In this document: piece by piece, positions 1-5,912 of the stretch
Numbering within the stretch: the first letter of the stretch is position 1
How the letters are laid out: every line of letters begins with the position of its first letter
NCBI GenBank assembly: GCA_023251335.1
Contig: JAHEZA010000179.1
Coordinates: 1 to 5,912, forward strand
From: Chitinophagaceae bacterium
GTDB lineage: Bacteria > Bacteroidota > Bacteroidia > Chitinophagales > Chitinophagaceae
Direction: 5' to 3'
Length of the DNA: 5,912 bases
Translations under genes and position numbers: made by a program
Notes under the pieces: model-generated
What the model was told of the DNA's origin: nothing
The model's database searches: none
The model's input: the letters and a program-made list of their open reading frames with translations, nothing else

Positions 1-136
1 ATAGCAAACCAACAAATTCTAAGAATTTTTGTTTTAAGCTAACGAGTATGATTAGGTGAAAAGGAAAGGTTGATTTTTAAGCATAAGGTTTCGTGGTGTG
101 CGCTCTTCAAACCATTCTTTTTAAAATCTTTATTGC

Positions 137-2107
137 CTATTTCTTAATCCATTCGTTATTCTTTCTATCCATATCAGGCAATACTTTTTCCGGATCAAGG
201 ATCACTTTGTCAATTTGAGTGGTAGATGGATATTTAAACGTCCAGGTGCCACTCCGTTGCCATATTTCAACGGGTAGTTGTATCGTATGTTCGTCACCGT
301 TAGTCTGAATGACTTTTATGATTACGGGTGCAATCATTTTCCCTTTATTCTCAATTGTGATTACAGCTCCCTTGCCGGGATTATTATCTTCATAATTTAC
401 TGTAGTGATTGCCTGGTCTAATTTCCAGGTTGTGAAAAACCATTCTTTCCAGAACCAGTTCAGATCTTCGCCGGTATAGTTGTTGATTGCATTAAAAAAG
501 TCGTAAGGCGTAGGATGCTTAAAGGCCCATGCTTCCGTGTATTTTCTGAAGGCATAATCAAATCTTTCTTTACCTACAATTGTATTGCGAAGCATCAGCA
601 GGCCATACGCTGTTTTACCATAATACTGGTAATGTTGCTTTTCATCCATTGCGTCCGAAACAGCCATCAATGGGTCTTTGTGATTCATAAAATCTTCATA
701 ATCCATGGATGCAAAGAAGTTGGTATTTAAAATAGCAGGATCGTTCTTGTATTCACCGGCGTTAAAAAGATCTGTTGCTATGTAATTGATATAAGTGTTC
801 AATCCTTCATCCTGCCACATGTATTTTCTTTCATTGCTCCCTACAATCATGGGGTACCAATTGTGCCCAATTTCGTGCGCCACCAAAAACCATAACCGGG
901 CGTTTTTTAAAGTGTATGCATTAAATATGATACCCGGGTACTCCATGCCCGAAGTAATGCCGGCGCTGCTTACTGCATTATTCCACGGATATTCATAAAA
1001 GTTTTTGGAATAAATTTCGATGCTCGCTTTTAAATATCCGGTAGAGCGAGACCACGCCGAATCGCCATCACTTTCCACAGGATAGCACGACATGGCCATC
1101 GCTTTGCGCCCAGATGGCAAATTAATTCTTGCCGCATCCCAGATCATTCCTTTTCCGGCCACAAAAGCTACGTCTCTTGTATTCTTCATCTTGAAATGCC
1201 AGGTAAGGTTCCCCTTGGAAGCAGGCCGGGTAGAAGGCTTCATCGCTTCGTCAGCGCTGATGATGGTTACTGTTTTATCACTGGCAGCGGCTTTCGCCAA
1301 TCTTTTTATTGTTTCTGAAGTCAGCACTTCTTTTGCATTTTTTAAGTCACCCGAACCATACACGATCATTTCCGCAGGAGCGGTAATGTAATAATCATAA
1401 TTGCCATAATCACAATAGAATTCGCCGCCACCTAAATAGGGAAGCGTGTTCCAGCCTTGCACATCATCATACACACACATACGCGGGTACCATTGTGCTA
1501 TTTGATAAATGACGCCATTTTTTGTGTATTGCCTTCCAAAGCGGCCCGCACCATCCATGGGAATATTAAAGCGGAAACTCATTTTTACGGAAATACTGTC
1601 TCCTTTAGAGCGAATGGGTGTATTCAACCTGATCTGCATCCTGGTGTCGGTTATCACGGGCTGGATGCTATAAGTTTTTCCGCGCTGCTTTACTGAAATA
1701 TTTTTGATTTGATAGCCACCATTTTTTTTATCTAACACGCCAAAGTAATCGCCGGGATAAGTAGTAGTAGCTACGCCCCGCGAAAAGGATTTGAATATGT
1801 TCTGATCCAATTGAAGCCATAAACACTCCAGTTTATTTGGGCTGTTGTTTTTGTAGGTGATTATTACATCACCAATGACCGAAGTATCTTTTTCGCTAAG
1901 CGTGGCATGTATCACATAACTGGCGCTGTTTTGCCAATATGCCGGGCCGGGTGTACCATTTCCGGCACGTAATAAATTGCCAGCGGGCGGAGCGAAATGC
2001 TCAGTAAAAAAATCATGTGGATTGTAGGCTGCATCGTTAACGTTGCTTTGAGCGTAAACAATGAAAGAGCAAATAACCAGCGGCAATAATAACAGCATTT
2101 TTTTCAT
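137..2107 (-). CDS. Secreted M1-family zinc metallopeptidase (aminopeptidase N-like)
   Basis: This 656-residue protein is a gluzincin peptidase of family M1, which removes N-terminal residues from peptides using one zinc ion. Residues 1-20 form a signal peptide (two lysines, a leucine-rich core, then VYAQ), so it should act in the periplasm or at the outer membrane. The N-terminal beta domain covers roughly residues 55-300. The catalytic domain holds GMEYPG at 387-392, which stands in for the GAMEN substrate loop, HEIGH at 411-415 (zinc ligands His411 and His415, catalytic Glu412) and Glu434 in WQDEG, giving exact HEXXH-X18-E spacing. Tyr496 in YYGKTAYG is the likely transition-state tyrosine. 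A small beta-rich domain follows from about 565. I see no T9SS sorting tail. The gene is divergent from the acetyltransferase at 2267 and appears to be transcribed alone. The start at 2107 is supported by the signal peptide. Family assignment is firm; substrate is unknown. Confidence 0.95.
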   Translation of the reverse strand: MKKMLLLLPLVICSFIVYAQSNVNDAAYNPHDFFTEHFAPPAGNLLRAGNGTPGPAYWQNSASYVIHATLSEKDTSVIGDVIITYKNNSPNKLECLWLQLDQNIFKSFSRGVATTTYPGDYFGVLDKKNGGYQIKNISVKQRGKTYSIQPVITDTRMQIRLNTPIRSKGDSISVKMSFRFNIPMDGAGRFGRQYTKNGVIYQIAQWYPRMCVYDDVQGWNTLPYLGGGEFYCDYGNYDYYITAPAEMIVYGSGDLKNAKEVLTSETIKRLAKAAASDKTVTIISADEAMKPSTRPASKGNLTWHFKMKNTRDVAFVAGKGMIWDAARINLPSGRKAMAMSCYPVESDGDSAWSRSTGYLKASIEIYSKNFYEYPWNNAVSSAGITSGMEYPGIIFNAYTLKNARLWFLVAHEIGHNWYPMIVGSNERKYMWQDEGLNTYINYIATDLFNAGEYKNDPAILNTNFFASMDYEDFMNHKDPLMAVSDAMDEKQHYQYYGKTAYGLLMLRNTIVGKERFDYAFRKYTEAWAFKHPTPYDFFNAINNYTGEDLNWFWKEWFFTTWKLDQAITTVNYEDNNPGKGAVITIENKGKMIAPVIIKVIQTNGDEHTIQLPVEIWQRSGTWTFKYPSTTQIDKVILDPEKVLPDMDRKNNEWIKK

Positions 2108-2110
2108 GAA

Positions 2111-2130
2111 ATATTTTTTGATAAAAATAT
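2111..2130. repeat. AT-only inverted repeat in the divergent spacer
   Basis: Eight-base arms (ATATTTTT at 2111-2118 and AAAAATAT at 2123-2130) surround a four-base loop TGAT. The repeat lies three bases upstream of the metallopeptidase start codon, in the spacer shared with the plus-strand acetyltransferase. It could be a leader hairpin or a protein-binding site, but such repeats arise easily in AT-rich spacers. I found no exact Bacteroidota -7 element (TAnnTTTG) in this spacer on either strand. Confidence 0.25.
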
Positions 2131-2266
2131 AGATTTAAAAATAGAAATCATCTATAATCCACCGCACCAGGAAACATCAGAGGTTTTAAGAAAGAAGAAA
2201 ATGATTCATGGCAACGGAAGCCGAAAGAAAATTTGTGCAGATATTTGCCTTGGAAAAAACAGAAAA

Positions 2267-2731
2267 ATGACAAGCCTTACCAGAACCGATTCAAACAATA
2301 AGGAGTTCCAAAAACTGGTAGGGGAACTGGATCTTGATTTGAAGACAAGAGATGGGGAAGAACATTCCTTTTATGCACAATTCAATAAAGTTGACTCGAT
2401 AAAATATACTGTGGTTGCCTATGAGGAAGATCAACCCGTTGGTTGCGGCGCCATAAAAGAATATTCTGATAAGATTATGGAAATTAAACGAATGTATGTT
2501 CGGTTAGACAAACGTGGAAAGGGAATAGCTTCGATGATATTGCAGGAATTAGAAAAATGGAGTAAAGAATTGGGTATGGAGAAATGTATGTTGGAAACAG
2601 GGAAAAAGCAAACAGAAGCAATCCGCCTTTATGAGAAAAACAATTATCATATCATACCGAATTTTGGACAATATGAGAATGTTGAAAACAGTGTTTGTTT
2701 TGAAAAAGAATTGAAGGGATTCGTTCCGTGA
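2267..2731 (+). CDS. GNAT family N-acetyltransferase
   Basis: A single-domain GNAT enzyme that should move an acetyl group from acetyl-CoA to an amine in the cytoplasm; the acceptor cannot be told from sequence. Numbered from the start chosen here (154 residues), the acetyl-CoA pyrophosphate loop (motif A, Q/R-x-x-G-x-G/A) is RGKGIA at 83-88, after the strand MEIKRMYVRLD. It is followed by a long helix, then LETGKKQTEAIRLYEKNNY at about 109-127, the usual motif B region. The frame is open back to an ATG at 2201 (176 residues), but the extra 22 residues look unlike the family, whereas MTSLTRTDSNNKEF resembles a normal GNAT N-terminus, so 2267 is preferred. Neither start has a clear Shine-Dalgarno sequence, only A-rich leader. 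It is divergent from the metallopeptidase. Its stop overlaps the start of the transposase-like relic behind it. Confidence 0.9.
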   Translation: MTSLTRTDSNNKEFQKLVGELDLDLKTRDGEEHSFYAQFNKVDSIKYTVVAYEEDQPVGCGAIKEYSDKIMEIKRMYVRLDKRGKGIASMILQELEKWSKELGMEKCMLETGKKQTEAIRLYEKNNYHIIPNFGQYENVENSVCFEKELKGFVP

Positions 2732-2996
2732 TTTATGCTTTGACTAACCATTGCAAACAAGAATCTATTGAATTTGTTTGTTTACTGCTTGCCTTTGTTA
2801 TCATGACACGGCATTTGCATGTTATCTGGAAAGTCAATGAGCAAAACGTGGGCTGGAGTAATATTCTTCAAAAAGGCATACTTGTGCCAATCACTGGCTA
2901 CAAGTTTATTTTACCAGTAAAAAAATAAATTCCTTCAATTCCTATTTTTGGGCAGACGGCAGTCTGATCATTGAAATAAAATATCATCAATATTAA
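2728..2996 (+). pseudogene. Decayed Y1/HUH (IS200-like or REP-associated) transposase remnant
   Basis: An open stretch from a GTG at 2728 to a stop at 2926-2928 encodes 66 residues including AFVIMTRHLHVIWKVNE at about 22-38. Y1 transposases of Bacteroidota characteristically carry a strand reading like AFVIMPNHxHLIW, where His-x-His is the metal-binding HUH motif. Here both histidines (29 and 31, bases 2812-2820) survive, while the usual Pro-Asn before them is Thr-Arg. A second segment at 2940-2993 in another frame reads SYFWADGSLIIEI, which resembles the later 'YQFWERxSLSIEL' part of the same family, and ends at a TAA (2994-2996). The N-terminal part, the middle, and the C-terminal half with the catalytic tyrosine helix are missing or unrecognisable, so this cannot be functional. 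The first segment is a fair match by eye; the second is weaker. Alternatively, the stretch is chance open frame. Confidence 0.5.
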
Positions 2997-3098
2997 CTCG
3001 TCGATTACAATCGCTGGCAAAAAAACAAAACGTGCCAAATGCTATGGGTCGCCAACAAACGACAGTTGTTAACTACAAAGGGTTCCTTGTTGGTATAT

Positions 3099-3125
3099 AT
3101 TTTTTTAAAATCCGGTTAAAAAAAT
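3099..3125. terminator. AT-only inverted repeat at the end of the minus-strand operon; possible terminator
   Basis: Ten-base arms (ATTTTTTTAA at 3099-3108 and TTAAAAAAAT at 3116-3125) flank a seven-base loop AATCCGG. It begins at the stop codon of the minus-strand gene at 3125 and lies in the convergent region between two transcription directions. Either strand would give a hairpin with a U-rich arm, so it might end transcripts from both sides. The stem has no G-C pairs, which makes it a weak candidate. Confidence 0.3.
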
Positions 3126-4033
3126 TATTTATTCAGTCTATAGTGATAACGGGTATAAGGAATGTAGAATCCTAATTGTTTGAAACCGTCATACGCTGCC
3201 TTATGCTTTTCTTTACCAGGCAATTCAATATCGGCAACAAATAAGAGTGCTCCTTCTTTTAATTCATCCTGTATGGCTTTTCTCCAAATTGTAAAGTCAG
3301 GTGCATAATTGGAGGTCATTACGCCAGGTACAGGTGCATCTACACCGGAAAATACGGTTTTTTCTTTAGTCATAAAGAAAGAGCGGCAGGCGATTACTTT
3401 GTTATTACGCAGGGCGATATAATGTTTCCAGCCTTTGCGCAAGGCAAAGCTGCGCGGCCATTCATAAAAATCAAAACCATAGGTAGTCATTAAAAATTTT
3501 ACCCAGCTTTCTTTTGACGTTGAATCAACCAACCGCACTTCAATTGAATCGACTGTGTGCTCATTATTGTTCAGCATCATACCATTTCTTACAATTCTTT
3601 CCCATGATCCGGCAAGATAAAATCCATTTTGCTTTAAGAGGGAATCAGCATCAATGGGGTTCATGGGCGATGAATAATGAATTATGTATTTTTCATGATG
3701 GGTATAAAATGATTTTATTTCATCAATTACAATTTGTGTAAGAGGCTGTTCAAGGCCCAGCCCAATAACCCGATTAAAGAGAGGAATGGGTTCCTTTTCA
3801 AAATTGATTGCCATGCCGCCTCCAATATCCTGGTGCTTTAATCCTTCCGCCATTTGGAATATGTCGGGTGCAGCATCAATCAAATCACGCCATGCAGCTA
3901 TTTCTGTTTGTTCAATTAAAAAAGAATTATCCATCGCGTTAGTAATCATATTTTTTTGTTGCCCGTAAATGTTATTACCAAATAGTATGGCGGCACAGAA
4001 GACTGTCAGCCGGATGCGCGGTATCTTGTTCAT
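3125..4033 (-). CDS. Two-part GNAT-like acetyltransferase with an apparent signal peptide
   Basis: The 302-residue protein resembles two-part GNAT proteins. The N-terminal half (about 37-150) has the landmark LFNRVIGLGLEQP at 85-97 and SLLKQNGFYLAGSWERIVR at 131-149. The C-terminal half (about 163-300) has GWKHYIALRNNKVIACRSFF at 201-220, APVPGVMT at 233-240 and AAYDGFKQLGFYIPYTRYHY at 279-298, matching the last strands and helix of a GNAT fold. The usual acetyl-CoA loop (R-x-x-G-x-G/A) is not seen; APVPGVMTSNY occupies its place, so acetyl-CoA binding may be altered or lost. Residues 1-26 look like a signal peptide (Lys/Arg, then LTVFCAAILFG, then YGQQ), odd for an enzyme using a cytoplasmic cofactor. 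In-frame ATGs at 3949 and 3934 would give a cytoplasmic protein. It follows the gene ending at 4060 by only 26 bases, so it is probably the last gene of the sigma-factor operon. Confidence 0.8.
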   Translation of the reverse strand: MNKIPRIRLTVFCAAILFGNNIYGQQKNMITNAMDNSFLIEQTEIAAWRDLIDAAPDIFQMAEGLKHQDIGGGMAINFEKEPIPLFNRVIGLGLEQPLTQIVIDEIKSFYTHHEKYIIHYSSPMNPIDADSLLKQNGFYLAGSWERIVRNGMMLNNNEHTVDSIEVRLVDSTSKESWVKFLMTTYGFDFYEWPRSFALRKGWKHYIALRNNKVIACRSFFMTKEKTVFSGVDAPVPGVMTSNYAPDFTIWRKAIQDELKEGALLFVADIELPGKEKHKAAYDGFKQLGFYIPYTRYHYRLNK

Positions 4034-4059
4034 AAAACAAATATTTAAATTCGAAACAA

Positions 4060-4611
4060 TTAGTTGTTTTCCTTATCCGGTTTTCGCTGAAATGTAGCAG
4101 AAATTGTTTCTATTTCTTTGCCATCCAGCATGGCAGTTATATTCAGTTTCATTTCATCCCGGCTTATCAATTCCATAGCAACAGTTTCCTGGAATTCTTT
4201 ATCATCCTGCATTTCTTTATAAACCATTAAAAAATGCCTGGCATCTGAAAACGCGCCAATATGCTCATGAGCAGTTCCCATATTATCTACGGAGAACCAA
4301 TGAACTTTGCCGTCGAAAGGATTTACACCAACCAGGTTAGTTCCATTTAATTTTCCCAGGCCTGGGATGGTTGCCCATTCATTCATCAGGAGCCCGTTAT
4401 TATCCGCTGTGGTTTTAAAATTAGCATAATAAGGAATTGTATTTTCCTTATCACCCATTTTAATGATAGCGGTTTTGGCTTCCCAAAAACCTTTGAGCTG
4501 CAAAAGCATTTTCAGCTGACTGGCTGGTGCATCTTGAGAAGTTTGAGCTGTTGCCGGAATTGCAGCAAGCAGCATTGCGACAAAAAGACTGCTTTGAATT
4601 TTCTTGTTCAT
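4060..4611 (-). CDS. Small exported protein, DUF1579-like
   Basis: A 183-residue protein from the ATG at 4611; an in-frame ATG at 4647 would add 12 residues. The inner start is preferred because it places a standard signal peptide (MNKK, a hydrophobic core, ATAQ, cleaved near residue 23) at the N-terminus. The mature part is about 160 residues of alternating strands with landmarks LKGFWEAKTAII near 39-50, LNGTNLVGVNPFDGKVHWFS near 88-107 and VDNMGTAHEHIGAF just after. This pattern resembles DUF1579-type lipocalin-like beta barrels, whose ligands are mostly unknown; I rate that as moderate. Its location should be the periplasm, and no lipobox cysteine is seen. It lies 58 bases downstream of the sigma factor stop and 26 bases before the GNAT-like gene, all on the minus strand, suggesting one operon. 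No catalytic residues can be named. Confidence 0.8.
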   Translation of the reverse strand: MNKKIQSSLFVAMLLAAIPATAQTSQDAPASQLKMLLQLKGFWEAKTAIIKMGDKENTIPYYANFKTTADNNGLLMNEWATIPGLGKLNGTNLVGVNPFDGKVHWFSVDNMGTAHEHIGAFSDARHFLMVYKEMQDDKEFQETVAMELISRDEMKLNITAMLDGKEIETISATFQRKPDKENN

Positions 4612-4669
4612 AACTATATTTAAATAAAGGAGGAAGAGAAGGCTCAAAAAGTTCGATTTGGCAAAAAAA

Positions 4670-5575
4670 TTAATGAGAGTTATGAAGGTTGAGCCTGCTT
4701 ATTTTGTGTTTGTTGCGATAAAGTACAAATATGCCACTCTCCGGACAACGGGTTGGGTATTCTTTTGAGTTGATATTTTTAACTTCCACTATTGAAATAC
4801 TTCCGCTGGTCATTACTGCTATGTTTCCAAAACTGTTTCCATAAAAAAGATCTTCGTCGATTTCCCTTTCAATCAACTTACGGCCATAGGCTGTTTTACC
4901 ACTGCTGAAGATCAAATGGAGGTTTTTATCAAGATGCTGCGTAAATTTTTCACGGCTATGTAATGAATAGTGAACTGTTCCAAAATAATTGCTGTAAAAA
5001 TGATTCCACTCTTCGGCCTCCCGAAATGATTCTTGATTATCTGTGTTATGCCTGGTCCAGATTTCAATCATTTTTTTCCTGGATTCATTTAAGCGGCTGC
5101 GAATTGTGCCCACCGGTACGCATAGTATTTGCGCCATTTGTTCGTATGATTTCCATCCAGAGAAATAGCGAAGCAATACAACGCTTCTTAATGTTTCGGG
5201 AGTAAGTGCGAGCACTTCATACAACCTGGCTTGTTGTGCATATACATCCATTTTTTGATTTATTTCATCTTCCCAATATTGGTCAGGATCAATTTTGAAA
5301 TTATCATTATTTTCTACTGTAACATCAGGCTTTAAGTAGCGATAGCAGCATCGCACAAGTATTGTCTTTAACCAGGCAGGGAACGAATTGTCGTCCTTTA
5401 GCTGATGCAATTTTAGGTAAGCTTGTATAAAAGTGTCCTGCACAGCATCTTTTGCCTCCGGAGAGTTACCGCAAAGGCGCAAAGCCACTGCATATAGCCA
5501 AGGGTAATGCTGCTTGTATAAAATATTCCAGGCAGATGTATTCCCCGATTGTGCTGCTTTTATCAATTCCTGCAT
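4670..5575 (-). CDS. ECF-type RNA polymerase sigma factor with C-terminal NTF2/SnoaL-like extension
   Basis: The protein (301 residues) directs RNA polymerase to a set of promoters. Region sigma-2 spans about 5-80, with YPWLYAVALRLCGNSPEAKD then DAVQDTFIQAYLKLHQLK and FPAWLKTILVRCCYRYL. Region sigma-4 spans about 115-172, with LTPETLRSVVLLRYFSGWKS and the helix-turn-helix YEQMAQILCVPVGTIRSRLN. Ordinary ECF factors end here at about 180 residues; this one continues to 301. Residues 185-298 (EWNHFYSNYF, then alternating strands, ending in GIFVLYRNKHKISRLNL) look like an NTF2/SnoaL-type alpha-beta domain. Such tails replace a separate anti-sigma factor in some ECF groups, where they tune activity; that is family knowledge, not shown here. 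No anti-sigma gene is adjacent. The ATG at 5575 is the first in frame after a stop (TAA) 15 bases upstream, so the start is well fixed. It heads the minus-strand operon. Confidence 0.92.
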   Translation of the reverse strand: MQELIKAAQSGNTSAWNILYKQHYPWLYAVALRLCGNSPEAKDAVQDTFIQAYLKLHQLKDDNSFPAWLKTILVRCCYRYLKPDVTVENNDNFKIDPDQYWEDEINQKMDVYAQQARLYEVLALTPETLRSVVLLRYFSGWKSYEQMAQILCVPVGTIRSRLNESRKKMIEIWTRHNTDNQESFREAEEWNHFYSNYFGTVHYSLHSREKFTQHLDKNLHLIFSSGKTAYGRKLIEREIDEDLFYGNSFGNIAVMTSGSISIVEVKNINSKEYPTRCPESGIFVLYRNKHKISRLNLHNSH

Positions 5576-5581
5576 AAAAAC

Positions 5582-5747
5582 ATAGACGATTTATTATAAG
5601 CGCTGATGTGAAATTAAAACTTATTTTAAAATATTCCACTTCATTTGTTCCGCGGCTCGTGGAGAAAATCCATGTGAGAAATTAATGGCTGGCGTGGACA
5701 TTAATCAAAGATTTTCAACTAAAATTAGAATAAAAACTATCGTCTAT
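5582..5747. repeat. Nine-base inverted repeat flanking the sigma-factor leader
   Basis: ATAGACGAT at 5582-5590 reappears as its reverse complement ATCGTCTAT at 5739-5747. The near copy ends seven bases upstream of the sigma-factor start codon. The two could be operator half-sites, but a nine-base match in a region this size can easily occur by chance. Confidence 0.2.
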
Positions 5748-5839
5748 AAAGTTTAACTGTGATGTAGAATTGATTGTTTTACTGTTTGTTTTTTTTCAAT
5801 GAAGATTTTACAGATACAGGCACAAGCATGCCTAATGCA

Positions 5840-5851
5840 CAAATATATTTG
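5840..5851. promoter_or_regulatory. Perfect 12-base palindrome containing TAnnTTTG on both strands
   Basis: CAAATATATTTG is its own reverse complement. It contains the Bacteroidota -7 consensus TAnnTTTG on the plus strand (5844-5851) and on the minus strand (5847 back to 5840). No TTG is seen at the expected -33 distance for either direction, so promoter activity is doubtful; it could instead be a binding site for a dimeric regulator. Confidence 0.25.
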
Positions 5852-5912
5852 CCACGAAGCTCACGCCGAAAGGGGCCCGGCGTTGAATTTGTTATCGGAA
5901 AATCGCCAGGAA

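Larger units (their letters stand above)
5576..5912. other. Intergenic region upstream of the sigma factor; no convincing gene
   Basis: These 337 bases should hold the sigma-factor promoter on the minus strand. No exact TAnnTTTG element is seen within the 250 bases nearest the start codon. The nearest exact match on the minus strand is inside the palindrome at 5840-5851, about 265 bases away, and lacks a TTG at the usual -33 distance. A minus-strand frame is open from the right edge to a TAA at 5779-5781 (44 codons, ending KSSLKKNKQ), which might be the tail of a gene outside the window but may equally be chance. Nothing resembling an RNA gene was seen. Confidence 0.5.

Noticed and set aside
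80..115. GGTTT...AAACC pairing downstream of the metallopeptidase as a terminator
   Set aside because: The stem is only five pairs with a long loop and no convincing U-tract, too weak to report as a feature.
515..1696. Plus-strand open frames at 515-730, 795-998, 1092-1391 and 1457-1696
   Set aside because: All lie opposite the well-supported metallopeptidase gene and their translations show no family features, so they are antisense shadows.
2201..2266. N-terminal extension of the acetyltransferase from the ATG at 2201
   Set aside because: The 22 extra residues do not resemble a GNAT N-terminus or a signal peptide, whereas the inner start at 2267 begins like other family members. The longer form cannot be fully excluded.
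3514..3968. Plus-strand open frames at 3514-3741 and 3786-3968
   Set aside because: They are antisense to the GNAT-like gene, have no recognisable domains, and the minus-strand protein explains the region.
4612..4647. Upstream start at 4647 for the DUF1579-like protein
   Set aside because: It would put 12 hydrophobic residues before the positively charged n-region of a normal signal peptide, so the ATG at 4611 fits better.
4963..5205. Plus-strand open frame of 80 codons
   Set aside because: It is antisense to the sigma-factor gene, across sigma-4 and the start of the extension, where the minus-strand protein has clear family motifs.

Overview
The window looks like chromosomal DNA from a member of the Bacteroidota, most likely the Chitinophagaceae or a close relative. 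This is inferred from three things: the base composition is AT-leaning, the signal peptides end in the short 'Y/T-A-Q' style common in that phylum, and recognisable Shine-Dalgarno sequences are absent in front of the genes. No tRNA, rRNA, CRISPR array or intact mobile element was seen.

Layout from left to right: (1) 137-2107, minus strand, a secreted M1-family zinc metallopeptidase with an intact HEXXH-X18-E site. (2) A divergent AT-rich spacer of about 160 bases, then a plus-strand GNAT acetyltransferase whose likely start is 2267 rather than 2201. (3) 2728-2996, directly behind the acetyltransferase, carries what I read as a decayed Y1/HUH (IS200-like or REP-associated) transposase. An 'AFVIM..HLHVIW' segment sits in one frame and a possible later segment in another. 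(4) 3099-3125 is an AT-only inverted repeat between the convergent units. (5) 5575 to 3125, minus strand, a likely three-gene operon: an ECF sigma factor with a long C-terminal extension, a small exported DUF1579-like protein, and a two-part GNAT-like protein that unexpectedly begins with a signal-peptide-like segment. (6) 5576-5912 has no convincing gene but holds a 12-base palindrome, a 9-base inverted repeat and a possible partial reading frame entering from the right edge.

The most interesting unit is the minus-strand operon. The sigma factor has no anti-sigma gene beside it and carries an NTF2/SnoaL-like tail, so it may sense its signal through that tail. The two genes behind it encode proteins that appear to be sent across the inner membrane. 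Whether the three act together is inference from spacing and strand; the sequence gives no direct view of substrate or signal.
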